64,000 nt of DNA from Novosphingobium sp. FSW06-99 (GCF_001519065.1 NZ_KQ954262.1:82546-146545); one strand, 5' to 3'. Positions 34,760 to 44,903 are shown, counted from the first letter of the stretch. Numbers and translations: made by a program. The notes: generated by a model not told the origin, from the letters alone.

Positions 34760-36153
34760 GCCGGAATCCTCAACTTGATCGCCAGCGCGATCGCTTCGCA
34801 ATCCTGGGCATCGGGAACCCAGTCGCTTTGCAAGATGGCGCCTTTGCCGAATATCGCCCCGGCGATCGTGGTGGCATCATGCGTATGCCACAGCGCGGCC
34901 AGTTCGGCGGCGCGCGGATCATCGACCGGGCCCCAGGCCAGCGCATTGTCGCCCCGACAATGCGCCAGCCACGCCCCGATGGCGGCCAGGATCGCCGGGC
35001 AGCGGCGGCCTTCGCGCTGGTTGGCGGCGAGCGTCGCCAGCCAGCGTTGCGGGATCTTCTGGCTGCCATCCATGGCGATCTGGATCAGCCGATGGCCCAG
35101 CGCAGGGTTGGCGAACCGTTCGATCAGCGCATGGGCATAGGCCACCAGATCCTGCCCCGGCGCGGGGTCGAGCACCGGTGCCGCCTCCTGCAGCATCAGC
35201 CGCAGCACCAGCGCGCGCAAGGTATCATCGCGGATCGCCTCGTGGACATAGGCATAGCCCTGCCGCAGCCCGCAATAGGCCAGCGCCGAATGTGCACCAT
35301 TGAGCATGCGCAGCTTGGCCGTTTCATAAGGCGCCACGTCGGCGACGATCTGCGCGCCCACGCTGTCCCACGCTGGGCGCGGGCCCGCAAAACGATCCTC
35401 GATCACCCATTGGCTGAACGCCTCGGTCATCACCGCGCCTTTGTCACGGCACCCCAGCAGCGCAGCGACGGCGTCACGATCAGCCTCGGTCGGCGCGGGC
35501 ACGATGCGATCGACCATGCTGCCCGGAAAGGTGCAATGCCGCGCGGTCCAATCGGCCAGATCGCCATCCACTGCCCCCAGAGAGGCCAGCAGCAGGCGCC
35601 GCAATTGCCCACCATTGTCAGCCAGATTGTCGCACGACAGCAACGTCAGCCCGCCCAGCCCCGCCGCGCGCCGCCGCGCCAGCCCGTGGCGCAAATAGCC
35701 ATAGATGCTGCCCTCGTGCGCCAGTGCCGGATCGAGCCCGTCAGCGGCATCGCGGCAATAGCCCTTTTCGGTCACCGTGAATGACACGATCTGCGTCGGC
35801 GGCGCGGCCAGCAGCGCGATCACTCGCTCGGGCGCATCGGGCGCCACCACCACTTCGGCCAGCGCGCCGATCACGCGCAGCGCCGTGGTGTCGCCCGCCT
35901 GCACCCCCAGCGTATAGAGCCCGTCTTGCGGGTTGAGCTGCGCCGCGACAGCGGGCGATCGCAGCGAGACCCCGGCGATCATCCAGTCGCCCCCTGCCGC
36001 GCCCATTGCCAGATCGGTGTACCATGCCAGATGCGCGCGGGTGAACGCGCCGATCCCGAAATGCACGATCCCGATCGCGCGCCGCGCGCGGTCATAGCCG
36101 GGCAGCGCGGCGCCCTCGATCAACGCCAGCGCGCCGGGGGACAGTCGGGTCAC
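34756..36153 (-). CDS. uxuB: Fructuronate reductase / mannitol dehydrogenase family
   Basis: A 465-residue polyol dehydrogenase-family enzyme, long-chain type. It contains VHFGIGAFTRAH (nucleotide-binding loop), SFTVTEKGYCRD, LSCDNLADNGGQLR and the C-terminal KLRMLNGAHSALAYCG with the conserved lysine. In this operon it should reduce fructuronate to mannonate. The GTG at 36153 overlaps the uxaC stop (GTGA); upstream sequence in frame is uxaC shadow. Gene order uxaC-uxuB-kdgK is a coherent glucuronate arm. Confidence 0.92.
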   Translation of the reverse strand: MTRLSPGALALIEGAALPGYDRARRAIGIVHFGIGAFTRAHLAWYTDLAMGAAGGDWMIAGVSLRSPAVAAQLNPQDGLYTLGVQAGDTTALRVIGALAEVVVAPDAPERVIALLAAPPTQIVSFTVTEKGYCRDAADGLDPALAHEGSIYGYLRHGLARRRAAGLGGLTLLSCDNLADNGGQLRRLLLASLGAVDGDLADWTARHCTFPGSMVDRIVPAPTEADRDAVAALLGCRDKGAVMTEAFSQWVIEDRFAGPRPAWDSVGAQIVADVAPYETAKLRMLNGAHSALAYCGLRQGYAYVHEAIRDDTLRALVLRLMLQEAAPVLDPAPGQDLVAYAHALIERFANPALGHRLIQIAMDGSQKIPQRWLATLAANQREGRRCPAILAAIGAWLAHCRGDNALAWGPVDDPRAAELAALWHTHDATTIAGAIFGKGAILQSDWVPDAQDCEAIALAIKLRIPA

Positions 36154-37568
36154 AGCTTGTAGGCCCGCTTCGCCAGACCATAGGCCAGTTCGTGCGCCAG
36201 TTCGGCGGCTTCCCAGTCGGCCAGCCGGTGCTCGATCACCAGCCGCGCCAGAAAACCGCAATCGATCCGCCGCGCCATGTCGTGCCGCGCCGGGATCGAC
36301 AGCAGCGCGCGCGTGTCGTCGTTGAACCCGACGGTGTTGTAAAATCCGGCAGTTTCGGTGGTAGCCTCGCGAAACCGGCGCATGCCTTCGGGACTGTCAT
36401 GGAACCACCAGGCCGGGCCGAGTTTGAGGCACGGATAATGCCCGGCGAGCGGGGCCAGTTCGCGGGCATAGACGCTCTCGTCGAGCGTAAACAGGATGAT
36501 CGACAGATCGGGCGCGCTGCCGTGGCGATCGAGCAGCGGTTTGAGCGCATGGACATAGTCGGTGCGCATCGGAATGTCGGCGCCCTTGTCGCGCCCCATC
36601 GCGGCAAACAGCGCGGCGTTGTGGTTACGGAAACTGCCCGGATGGATCTGCATGACCAGGCCGTCATCGCAGCTCATTGTCGCCATTTCGGTCAGCATCT
36701 GCGCGCGGAACAGTTCGGCCTCTGTCGGGGTGAACACTCCGCGCACCACGCGGTCGAACAGCGCCGCCGCCTCGCCCCGCGGCAGATCGGCGGTCTGCGC
36801 GGTGGGATGGCCGTGATCGGTGCTGGTCGCGCCATGCGCGGCAAAGAACGCGCGGCGCTGGCGATGCGCGGCCAGATAGCCCGGCCAGGTCAGGCAATCC
36901 TCGCCGGTCAATTCGCCAAGGCGATCGAGATTGGCGCGAAACCCTTCAAATTCGGGATCGATCACTGGATCGGGGCGATAGGCGGTGACCACCCGGCCCG
37001 CCCATACCCCGGCCTGGTTGTCCGCCCTGATGCGGGCGTGGTGCCGCAGGCTGTCGAGCGGGCTTTCGGTGGTGGCGATGACCTCGATCCCGAACCGGTC
37101 GATCAACGCACGTGGACGAAACGCTGGCGTCGCCAGCGCATCGGTGATCGTGTCGAAATAGCGGCCTGCCGTCGTGGCATCGAGCGCCTCGGTCAGGCCG
37201 AACACTTCGACAAACACCCAGTCGAGCCACATCCGCGACGGGGTGCCGCGAAACAGGTGCCAGTGATCAGCCAGAATGCGCCAGGCCGCGCGCGGGTCAT
37301 ACCCTGCCCGTGCCGGGCCAACCCCCAGCGCACCAAGCGCCACGCCTTGCGAATAGAGCATGCGAAACACGTAGTGATCGGGCCGCAGCAACAAGTCGGT
37401 GGCATCGCCCAGCGGCGCATTGTCGGCATACCACGCCGGATCGGTGTGCCCGTGCGGACTGATGATCGGCAGATCGGCCACACTGGCGTGCAAGGCGCGC
37501 GCCAGTGTGCGGGTGGCAGGATCGGCGGGAAACAGACGGTCGGGATGCAAGGCAAGCGGGCGCGACAT
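36150..37568 (-). CDS. uxaC: Glucuronate isomerase
   Basis: A 472-residue uronate isomerase of the amidohydrolase superfamily, converting glucuronate to fructuronate (or galacturonate to tagaturonate). Typical blocks are ISPHGHTDPAWYADN with the metal-binding histidines, TTESPLD, and a C-terminal GFNDDTRALLSIPARHD followed by DCGFLARLV. It lies 16 bases downstream of the GntR gene and overlaps uxuB. Together with ManD the pathway reads glucuronate, fructuronate, mannonate, KDG. Confidence 0.95.
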   Translation of the reverse strand: MSRPLALHPDRLFPADPATRTLARALHASVADLPIISPHGHTDPAWYADNAPLGDATDLLLRPDHYVFRMLYSQGVALGALGVGPARAGYDPRAAWRILADHWHLFRGTPSRMWLDWVFVEVFGLTEALDATTAGRYFDTITDALATPAFRPRALIDRFGIEVIATTESPLDSLRHHARIRADNQAGVWAGRVVTAYRPDPVIDPEFEGFRANLDRLGELTGEDCLTWPGYLAAHRQRRAFFAAHGATSTDHGHPTAQTADLPRGEAAALFDRVVRGVFTPTEAELFRAQMLTEMATMSCDDGLVMQIHPGSFRNHNAALFAAMGRDKGADIPMRTDYVHALKPLLDRHGSAPDLSIILFTLDESVYARELAPLAGHYPCLKLGPAWWFHDSPEGMRRFREATTETAGFYNTVGFNDDTRALLSIPARHDMARRIDCGFLARLVIEHRLADWEAAELAHELAYGLAKRAYKL

Positions 37569-37584
37569 GAAGGACTTTCCTGGT

Positions 37585-38352
37585 CTAACCGGTGGTGCGG
37601 GTATAGCGGTCGCGCTTGGCCTGGGCGGCGCGGCGGGCTTCCTCGATGGCTTTTTCTTCGGTGGCGAACAGCAGGCTGTCGAGCACGGCGGCCAGATGCG
37701 CGCGCATCGCGGCGCGCGCGGCCACCGGATCGTGATCGCGCAAGGCGTTCAGCACGGCGGTGTGCTCCTCGACCACCGGCTTGATATTGGCGCGGCGCGC
37801 CTTTTCGTGCAGCAGCGCGCTTTCGGGCGAGACCGCGCGCAGATCCCACAGCCGCTCGATCGCCTCGAACATCGCGGTGTTGCGCGTCGCCTTGGCAATC
37901 GCCAGGTGGAACGCGCGGTCGGCCTGTTCGGTGCCGTGCTGGCTCTGGTTTTCGCGATCGATTTCCTCGACCAGCCGTTCGAGTTCGGCCAGGCCGTCCT
38001 CGGTGATCTGCGTCGCGGCCAGCGCGGCGGATTCGCCTTCGAACAGCAGGCGCGCCTCGGTCAGTTCGAACGCGGTGATGTTGAAGCCAGGAATGTCGTG
38101 CTTGCCCGGCAGGCGCTTGACATAAGCGCCCGATCCGATGCGCACTTCGACCAGCCCCTGCACTTCGAGCGCGATCATCGCTTCGCGCACGGTCGGCCGC
38201 GACACGCTGAACTGCACCGACAATTCGCGTTCGGCGGGCAACCGGTCGCCCGGCGCGTAACGGCCCGAATTCAGCTCGGCAATGATCCTGCGGGCAAGAT
38301 CCTGATAGAGCCGATCCTGGGTATGGCCATGGGAGGCAGAACCTTCAGTCAT
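37585..38352 (-). CDS. GntR/FadR-type transcriptional regulator, probable uronate regulator
   Basis: A 255-residue regulator. The N-terminal winged helix contains YAPGDRLPAERELSVQFSVSRPTVREAMIALE; the C-terminal FCD effector domain is all-helical. It is of the UxuR/ExuR type by context: first gene of the minus uronate operon and divergent from manD. The ATG at 38352 gives the expected N-terminus; 22 more codons are open upstream but run through the operator. Candidate binding sites (TGGN3-5CCA type and a longer dyad) fill the 112-base divergent gap, so autoregulation and control of both operons are likely. Confidence 0.88.
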   Translation of the reverse strand: MTEGSASHGHTQDRLYQDLARRIIAELNSGRYAPGDRLPAERELSVQFSVSRPTVREAMIALEVQGLVEVRIGSGAYVKRLPGKHDIPGFNITAFELTEARLLFEGESAALAATQITEDGLAELERLVEEIDRENQSQHGTEQADRAFHLAIAKATRNTAMFEAIERLWDLRAVSPESALLHEKARRANIKPVVEEHTAVLNALRDHDPVAARAAMRAHLAAVLDSLLFATEEKAIEEARRAAQAKRDRYTRTTG

Positions 38353-38370
38353 GAGGTGTCTTTCAAAAAA

Positions 38371-38420
38371 TGGCCTTACCAGTTTGATGAACTTGACAGG
38401 CCAAATAAAATTGGTCAAGT
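38371..38420. promoter_or_regulatory. Divergent operator region, GntR regulator/manD
   Basis: TGGCCTTACCA (38371-38381) fits a GntR-type TGG...ACCA core. ACTTGAC (38391-38397) and GTCAAGT (38414-38420) are perfect inverted arms, with CCAA (38401-38404) and TTGG (38411-38414) nested inside. TTGGTCAA recurs in the TonB receptor promoter at 48347-48354. Confidence 0.6.
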
Positions 38421-38464
38421 ACCTTGTCTAGCACATGCCGACCAATCCGGGAACCATTCACCCC

Positions 38465-39673
38465 ATGAAGATTACCTCTGCCCGCGTGATCGTGACTTGT
38501 CCGGGGCGCAACTTCGTGACCCTGAAGATCGAGACCAGCGAGGGTGTCTACGGCATCGGCGATGCCACGCTCAATGGCCGGGAAAAGGCGGTGGTCAGCT
38601 ATCTTGAGGATCACGTGATCCCCTGCCTGATCGGCATGGACCCGCGCAATTCCGAGGATATCTGGCAATATCTCTATCGCGGTGCCTATTGGCGGCGCGG
38701 CCCGGTGACGATGCGCGCGATCGCCGCGGTCGATGTGGCGTTGTGGGATATCAAGGCGAAGCTGGCGGGCATGCCGCTCTATCAATTGCTCGGCGGGCGC
38801 AGCCGCGACGGCGTGATGGTCTATGGTCATGCCAATGGCGGCGACATTGCCGAAACCGTCGAGGCGGTGGGCCAGTATATCGACATGGGCTACAAGGCGA
38901 TCCGTGCGCAGACCGGCATTCCCGGCATCAAGGACGCCTATGGCGTGGGGCGCGGCAAGCTCTATTACGAACCCGCCGACGCCGCGCTACCCTCGGTAAC
39001 CGGCTGGGACACGCGCAAGGCGCTGAACCATGTGCCAAAGCTGTTCGAAAAGCTGCGCGAGACGTATGGTTTCGACCATCACCTGCTGCACGACGGGCAC
39101 CATCGCTACAGCCCGACCGAAGCAGCGCAACTGGGCAAGGCGCTGGAGCCCTTTTCGCTGTTCTGGCTGGAAGACGTGACGCCTGCGGAAAACCAGGAAG
39201 CGTTCAGGCTGATCCGCCAGCACACCACCACGCCGCTGGCGGTGGGCGAGATCTTCAATTCGATCTGGGACGCCAAGGACCTGATCCAGAACCAGTTGAT
39301 CGACTATATCCGCGCGACCATCGTCGGCGCCGGCGGGATCACGCATCTGCGCCGCATTGCCGATCTGGCCAGCCTGTACCAGATCCGCACCGGCTGCCAC
39401 GGCGCGACCGACCTGTCGCCGGTAACAATGGGCACCGCGCTGCATTTCGACACGTGGGTGCCCAATTTCGGCATCCAGGAATATATGCGCCACAGCGAAG
39501 CGACCGATGCGGTGTTCCCGCACGACTATCACTTCGACAAGGGGATGCTGTTTGTCGGCGACACCCCCGGTCACGGTGTCGACATCGACGAGAAACTGGC
39601 TGCGCAATATCCCTACAAGCCTGCCTATCTGCCAGTCGCCCGGCTTGAAGACGGAACAATGTGGAACTGGTGA
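38465..39673 (+). CDS. manD: D-mannonate dehydratase, ManD (enolase superfamily)
   Basis: A 402-residue enolase-superfamily dehydratase turning D-mannonate into 2-keto-3-deoxygluconate. It is strikingly like the structurally studied Novosphingobium aromaticivorans ManD. Metal ligands Asp210, Glu236 and Glu262 are present, as are Arg147 and Tyr159 (RAQTG...DAYGVG) and His212 (HDGHHRY); His312 is in GCHGATD. This ManD group replaces the unrelated UxuA enzyme. The ATG at 38465 starts at MKIT as in homologues. It heads the plus-strand operon and diverges from the GntR gene. Confidence 0.97.
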   Translation: MKITSARVIVTCPGRNFVTLKIETSEGVYGIGDATLNGREKAVVSYLEDHVIPCLIGMDPRNSEDIWQYLYRGAYWRRGPVTMRAIAAVDVALWDIKAKLAGMPLYQLLGGRSRDGVMVYGHANGGDIAETVEAVGQYIDMGYKAIRAQTGIPGIKDAYGVGRGKLYYEPADAALPSVTGWDTRKALNHVPKLFEKLRETYGFDHHLLHDGHHRYSPTEAAQLGKALEPFSLFWLEDVTPAENQEAFRLIRQHTTTPLAVGEIFNSIWDAKDLIQNQLIDYIRATIVGAGGITHLRRIADLASLYQIRTGCHGATDLSPVTMGTALHFDTWVPNFGIQEYMRHSEATDAVFPHDYHFDKGMLFVGDTPGHGVDIDEKLAAQYPYKPAYLPVARLEDGTMWNW

Positions 39674-39696
39674 GCGACCTTTCGGGAGAGGGTATA

Positions 39697-41211
39697 ATGA
39701 CATATCGGATCAAGATCGGCCTGCTGGCCGCAACCAGCCTGCTGATCGGGGCAACCACGCCCGCAAAACCGTTGCATCTGGCAACATTGGCCAAAGTCGC
39801 GCAAGTCGACGAGCGCTATCAATCCTACAATATCGAGATGGTCGAAGTGACCGGTGGCCGGTTCTGGGCGCCCTATGGCGGCCCGGCGGACGAACGCTAT
39901 CGCCAGCGTCCGCCGCTCGACCTGACCAACCCGCGCCTGATCGCCTTTGCCCGAAATCTCGGCCCCGCCTATATGCGGGTCAGCGGGACCTGGTCCAACA
40001 ACACTTATCTACCGGCGGCGGGTGAAACCGTCACCGCACCGCCGCCGGGTTTCAAGCAAGTGCTGCAGCGCCGGCAATGGCAGACGGTGGTGGCATTTTC
40101 GAAGGCGGTCGATGCTCCGCTGGTCACCAGTTTTGCGGTGAGCACGGGCGTGCGCGGCGCCGACGGACGCTGGCAGCCGACCCAGGCACAGCGACTGGTC
40201 GATCTGACCAACGAACTGGGCGGCACGCTGGCAGCGGCGGAAATGTTCAACGAACCGAATATGCCCAGCCTCGCGCAGCCGATGCCGCCAACCTATAACG
40301 CGGCGGATTATGGCGCGGATTTCCGCATTTTCCGCGACTGGGCGCGCAAGGCCGTGCCGGGCATGCGCCTGCTCGGCACCGGCGCTGCAGGTGAAGCGAC
40401 GATGATGAAGGATCCCCCGGCCGCGCTCGGGCCCCAGATTGCCAGCGCCGATATCCTGGCCGCCAATCCGAACAGCCTCGATGCGCTGTCCTACCATTTC
40501 TATGGCACTGTCTCGCAACGCTGCGCCGCGCAGAACATCGGCGTGGCGCGCAAGGACGAGGCGCTGTCGTCCGCGTGGCTCGACCGGACGCTGATCGATT
40601 ATGCCTATTACGCGCATTTGCGCGACACGTATGAGCCGGGCAAGCCGATCTGGAACACCGAAACCGCACAGGCGGCGTGCGGCGGCAGCCCCTGGGCGGC
40701 AACCTTTCTCGACAGCTTCCGCTATCTGAACCAGCTTGGCGCGCTGGCGCAAAAGGGCGTGCAAGTGGTGATGCACAACACGCTTGCCACCTCGGACTAT
40801 GCCCTGCTCGATCGCGACACGATGACCGCGCGGCCCAATTACTGGGCGGCGGTGCTGTGGCACCGCGTGATGGGCCGGGTAGTGCTGGCCGCACCGTCTT
40901 CGCCGTCGCCCCGGTTGCGGCTCTATGCGCAATGCCTGCGCGGGGTCAGCGGCGGGGTCGGCGTGATGGCGCTCAACACCGGCACCACGGCACAGACGCT
41001 GCCGATCGGCGGCGCCTTGCAGGCCTGGGTGATGCGCGGCGCCACCGTCGATGCCGGCACGATCACGGTCAATGGCCAAACCCCGGCGATGGAGGCCAAC
41101 GGCACGCTGACCGGGCTTGCCCCGGCCAAGGTGCAGGGCCGCGTCACCGTACCGGGCCAGGCGATCGCGTTCATCGCCGCACCCCACGCCGACAACCCGG
41201 CGTGCCGCTGA
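39697..41211 (+). CDS. Secreted GH79-like glycosidase (beta-glucuronidase/heparanase clan)
   Basis: A 504-residue protein with an N-terminal signal peptide (about residues 1-25). The TIM-barrel layout is that of GH79: a YMRVSGTWSNNTY block, EMFNEPN with likely acid/base Glu186, YHFYG, and IWNTETAQ with likely nucleophile Glu322, plus a small C-terminal beta domain. Its place between manD and a hexuronate-type transporter supports release of glucuronic acid (or 4-O-methylglucuronate) in the periplasm. The ATG at 39697 has GGGAGAGG upstream and follows manD by 23 bases. Family assignment is by motif and context; activity is inferred. Confidence 0.78.
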   Translation: MTYRIKIGLLAATSLLIGATTPAKPLHLATLAKVAQVDERYQSYNIEMVEVTGGRFWAPYGGPADERYRQRPPLDLTNPRLIAFARNLGPAYMRVSGTWSNNTYLPAAGETVTAPPPGFKQVLQRRQWQTVVAFSKAVDAPLVTSFAVSTGVRGADGRWQPTQAQRLVDLTNELGGTLAAAEMFNEPNMPSLAQPMPPTYNAADYGADFRIFRDWARKAVPGMRLLGTGAAGEATMMKDPPAALGPQIASADILAANPNSLDALSYHFYGTVSQRCAAQNIGVARKDEALSSAWLDRTLIDYAYYAHLRDTYEPGKPIWNTETAQAACGGSPWAATFLDSFRYLNQLGALAQKGVQVVMHNTLATSDYALLDRDTMTARPNYWAAVLWHRVMGRVVLAAPSSPSPRLRLYAQCLRGVSGGVGVMALNTGTTAQTLPIGGALQAWVMRGATVDAGTITVNGQTPAMEANGTLTGLAPAKVQGRVTVPGQAIAFIAAPHADNPACR

Positions 41212-41234
41212 ACCCGGCACGTCCAGCGGGCGGG

Positions 41235-42482
41235 ATGACCTGGCGCTCGGCGCGGCTGCGCATCCTGTTGCTGGTGATGGCGGGGACCGTCATCAACTAT
41301 ATCGCGCGCAACACGCTGGGCGTGCTCGCCCCGCTGTTGCAGCACGATCTGGCCATTAGCACGGCGCAATACAGCTATGTCGTCGGCGCGTTCCAACTCG
41401 CCTATACGCTGATGCAACCGATCGGCGGCATGCTGATCGACCGGATCGGGCTGACCGCAGGGTTTGCGCTGTTTGCGCTGGCGTGGAGCCTGGCCGGCAT
41501 GGCGCATGGCGCGGCGCGCGGCTGGTTTTCGCTGGCGGCCTGTCGCGCGCTGCTGGGGATGGCCGAGGCAGTGGCGATCCCGGCGGGCATGAAGACCATC
41601 GGCGAATGGTTTCCCGACCGCGAACGCTCGATCGCGACCGGCTGGTTCAACGCCGGGACCGCGCTGGGCGCGATCATCGCCCCGGTGATCGTGGCGACCG
41701 TTGCGCGCGTCTGGGGCTGGCAGGCGGCGTTCGTGCTGACCGGGGCGTTCGGCCTGCCGTTTGCAGCGGTGTGGTATCACTGGTACCGCTCGCCGCAACA
41801 GGCGGGTTATGTCACCGCTGCCGAACGCGATACAATCCTGGCCGGGCAGCGCCCGGTTCCGGCCGGCAACACCGCCTTGCTGGCGATTGTCGGCAGCGCG
41901 CGGTTCTGGGCCATTGCGGTGCCGCGTTTCCTGACCGAACCGGCGTGGCAGACGTTCAATTTCTGGATTCCGCTGTTCCTTGTGCGCGAACGCGGGCTCG
42001 ATCTGGCGCATATGGCGCTGTTTGCATGGGTGCCGTTCCTGGCTGCCGATTTCGGCGGGGTGACCGGGGGCTATTTCGCCCCGCTGGTGCAGCGCCGCTT
42101 CAACCTCAGCCTTGAAGGATCGCGCATCGCGGTGATCGCGGGCGGCGCGGTGCTGATGATCGCGCCGGGCTGTGCCGGGCTGGTGGCAGGGCCTTATGCG
42201 GCGATCGCGCTGCTGGCGGTGGGCGGGTTTGCGCATCAGGCGATTTCGGTGCTTATCAACACGCTGTCGGCCGATGTGTTCCCCAAATCCGACATTGCCA
42301 AGGCCAACGGGCTGGTCGGCATGGCAGGCTGGACCGGCGGCCTGTTGTTTTCGCTGGCGATCGGGCAACTGGCCGATCGCATCGGCTATGCGCCGCTGTT
42401 CGGATGCCTGGGGCTGTTCGACCTGATCGGCACCGTCTGGCTGTTTGCCATGCGCCGCCACCTTATCCTCCACGAGGCCTGA
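41235..42482 (+). CDS. MFS transporter, hexuronate/anion:cation symporter type
   Basis: A 415-residue inner-membrane transporter with twelve hydrophobic segments. The N-terminus VINYIARNTLGVLAPLL resembles ExuT/GudP-type carriers (NYxxRxxL), followed by GMLIDRIG and RALLGMAEAVAIPAGMKTIGEWFP. It should import glucuronate or the aldobiouronate released by the preceding secreted glycosidase. The ATG at 41235 lies 23 bases after that gene; a GTG at 41202 overlapping it is possible. The uronate substrate is inferred from family and operon. Confidence 0.87.
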   Translation: MTWRSARLRILLLVMAGTVINYIARNTLGVLAPLLQHDLAISTAQYSYVVGAFQLAYTLMQPIGGMLIDRIGLTAGFALFALAWSLAGMAHGAARGWFSLAACRALLGMAEAVAIPAGMKTIGEWFPDRERSIATGWFNAGTALGAIIAPVIVATVARVWGWQAAFVLTGAFGLPFAAVWYHWYRSPQQAGYVTAAERDTILAGQRPVPAGNTALLAIVGSARFWAIAVPRFLTEPAWQTFNFWIPLFLVRERGLDLAHMALFAWVPFLAADFGGVTGGYFAPLVQRRFNLSLEGSRIAVIAGGAVLMIAPGCAGLVAGPYAAIALLAVGGFAHQAISVLINTLSADVFPKSDIAKANGLVGMAGWTGGLLFSLAIGQLADRIGYAPLFGCLGLFDLIGTVWLFAMRRHLILHEA

Positions 42483-42485
42483 TCG

Positions 42486-44897
42486 ATGCGCAAAGCCACC
42501 CTTGCCCAACCGCCGCACTTTGCCGTGACCGAGCGCAAGGGCGCACGCGTGACGCTGCGCGCCGATACCGGCGCGGTGGTGCATGTCTTCGTGCTGGAAG
42601 ACGATGTGATCCGCGTGCTGCTGCTGACCAAAGGCACGGTCACCGCGCCGCCAAGCTGGGCAATCGCGCCGGGCCAGGACGATATTGCCGAACCGGGCCG
42701 CGACCGTATGGACACCACCGGGTTTGCCGCGCCGCCGTTCGATCTGGCCGAACAGGCCGGGCATATCACCATCGCCACCGCGCGGCTGCGCGTCACCATC
42801 GCGCGCGTCGGTTTGTTGTGCACGTGGCACCAGCGCGTCGGCGACACCTGGCGAATGATTGCCGAAGACCGCCCGACCCAAGCGCACAATCTGGGCTGGT
42901 GGGACGATGGCGTCTATCACTATGTCAAACGCCAACCCGGCGAGCGCTATTACGGCCTGGGCGAGCGCGCGGGGGCAATGGATCGCGCCGGGCGCCGGTT
43001 CCGCCTGACCAACCTCGATCCGATGGGCTATGATGCGCAAAACAGCGACCCGCTGTACAAGGCGATCCCCTATGTGCTGGTGGTGGCCGCCGATGGCATG
43101 GCGCACGGGGTGTTCCATGACACCACCGCCGACCCGGTGTTCGATTTCGGGCTGGAACACGACAATTACCATCCGCCTTACCGCTCGATGCGGGCCGACA
43201 GCGGCGATCTTGATTATTACATGATCGCCGGGCCCGATCCACTGACGGTAACGCGGCGCTATACCTGGCTGACCGGGCGACCGGCGCTGATGCCGCGCTG
43301 GGCGGTGGGCTATTCGGGCTCGACGATGACTTATACCGACGCCCCCGATGCGCAAGCGCGCATGGGCGAATTCATCGCCGGGTTGGCGCGCCACGATATC
43401 CCGTGCCAGTCGTTCCACTTGTCGTCGGGCTATACCTCGATCGGCGACAAGCGCTATGTGTTCCACTGGAACCGCGACAAGTTTCCCGATGTCGCAGGAT
43501 TTGTGCGCGGCTATGCCGACTCCGGTGTCGAGCTGGTTCCCAATATCAAACCGGCGCTGCTGGTCGATCATCCGCGCTATGCCGAACTGGCGGCCAATGG
43601 CTGGTTCATCACCGATGCCGATGGCGATCCGGTGATCTGCCAGTTCTGGGACGAAGTTGGCAGCTATGTCGATTTCACCAACCCCGCCGCCGCCGCGTGG
43701 TGGCGCGATCAGGTCACCGCGCAATTGCTGGCCAACGGCATGCGCGCGACCTGGAACGACAACAACGAATACGAAGTGTGGGATGCGCGCGCGCGGATCG
43801 CCGGGTTTGGCACAGCGCGCCCGGCCCGCGCCGAGCGCCCGGTGCAGACCCTGCTGATGATGCGCGCATCGCGTGCCGCACAGATCGCCTTTTGCCCGCA
43901 CGAGCGGCCTTATGTGGTCACGCGCAGCGGCATGGCGGGCATGCAGCGCTATGCGCAGACCTGGTCAGGCGACAATTTCACCGCCTGGTCCACTTTGCGC
44001 TACAACCAGAAAATGGGTCTGGGGTTGGCGCTGTCGGGGGTGTCGAACACCGGGCACGATATCGGCGGCTTTGCCGGGCCCGCGCCCGAACCCGAACTGC
44101 TGCTGCGCTGGGTGCAGGCGGGGATCGTGATGCCGCGCTTTTCGATCCATAGCTGGAACAGCGACCGCACGGTCAATGAGCCGTGGATGTATCCCGAGGC
44201 CACCCCGGCGATTGTCGGCATGATTCAGGCGCGCCGCGCCTTGCAACCGCTGCTGCATGATCTGCTGTGGCGCCATCATGCCCGGTTCGAGCCGGTGATG
44301 CGCCCGCTGTGGCTCGGTTTTCCCGACGATCCCCAGGCCTGGCACGATGGTGATGCCTATCTGCTGGGCCCCGATCTACTGGTCGCCCCAGCGCTGGATG
44401 CCGGAGTGAGCAGCGTGGAGACCTACCTGCCCGGCGCGGACGTGTGGCATGATCTGCGCGACGATCGCGCCTATCCCGGCGGGCAGAGCGTGACCCTGCC
44501 CGCACCGCTGTCCGGTTTACCCCCGCTGCTGGCGCGTGCGGGATCGGGAGTGTTTCTCGATCTGGGTGATACCGGTTTTCAGGCGGACGAACCGCAACCC
44601 GGCGTGCTGCTCTATCCGGGCGAGACGCCATTCACGTGGACCGGGTTTGACGAAGCCGATGACGCCTGGCCCGATACCGCGCAAGCGCCGTTGTGGCAGG
44701 TGACTGTTTCCGCGACGCCCGACTATATCGCCATCGACGCGCGCTGGACCGGGGTGCACGCCGCACCCGCCCCCCGCCTAAAACTGGTGCTGCCGCTCGC
44801 CGAAACGCGTGCGGTCTCTGTCAACGGCGCGCCCGGCACCGGGACCGAACAGATCGTGCTGGGCGTTGTGCGCCGCGTGTTTGACGCAAGCGCCTGA
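42486..44897 (+). CDS. GH31 family alpha-glycosidase
   Basis: An 803-residue glycoside hydrolase of family 31. The N-terminal beta-sandwich domain contains GERYYGLGERAG. The barrel carries RATWNDNNEYE with nucleophile Asp425 and QTWSGDNFTAW with acid/base Asp496, then PRFSIHSWNSD. No signal peptide is visible, so it is probably cytoplasmic, unlike the GH3 and GH79-like enzymes here. It follows the MFS gene by three bases and ends at a strong terminator. GH31 includes alpha-glucosidases, alpha-xylosidases and alpha-galactosidases; the exact specificity cannot be read off. Confidence 0.9.
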   Translation: MRKATLAQPPHFAVTERKGARVTLRADTGAVVHVFVLEDDVIRVLLLTKGTVTAPPSWAIAPGQDDIAEPGRDRMDTTGFAAPPFDLAEQAGHITIATARLRVTIARVGLLCTWHQRVGDTWRMIAEDRPTQAHNLGWWDDGVYHYVKRQPGERYYGLGERAGAMDRAGRRFRLTNLDPMGYDAQNSDPLYKAIPYVLVVAADGMAHGVFHDTTADPVFDFGLEHDNYHPPYRSMRADSGDLDYYMIAGPDPLTVTRRYTWLTGRPALMPRWAVGYSGSTMTYTDAPDAQARMGEFIAGLARHDIPCQSFHLSSGYTSIGDKRYVFHWNRDKFPDVAGFVRGYADSGVELVPNIKPALLVDHPRYAELAANGWFITDADGDPVICQFWDEVGSYVDFTNPAAAAWWRDQVTAQLLANGMRATWNDNNEYEVWDARARIAGFGTARPARAERPVQTLLMMRASRAAQIAFCPHERPYVVTRSGMAGMQRYAQTWSGDNFTAWSTLRYNQKMGLGLALSGVSNTGHDIGGFAGPAPEPELLLRWVQAGIVMPRFSIHSWNSDRTVNEPWMYPEATPAIVGMIQARRALQPLLHDLLWRHHARFEPVMRPLWLGFPDDPQAWHDGDAYLLGPDLLVAPALDAGVSSVETYLPGADVWHDLRDDRAYPGGQSVTLPAPLSGLPPLLARAGSGVFLDLGDTGFQADEPQPGVLLYPGETPFTWTGFDEADDAWPDTAQAPLWQVTVSATPDYIAIDARWTGVHAAPAPRLKLVLPLAETRAVSVNGAPGTGTEQIVLGVVRRVFDASA

Positions 44898-44903
44898 ACG
44901 CAA

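Noticed and set aside
40923..43901. 992-codon minus-strand frame opposite the GH79-like, MFS and GH31 genes
   Set aside because: It spans three well-supported genes and has Arg/His-rich composition without domains.
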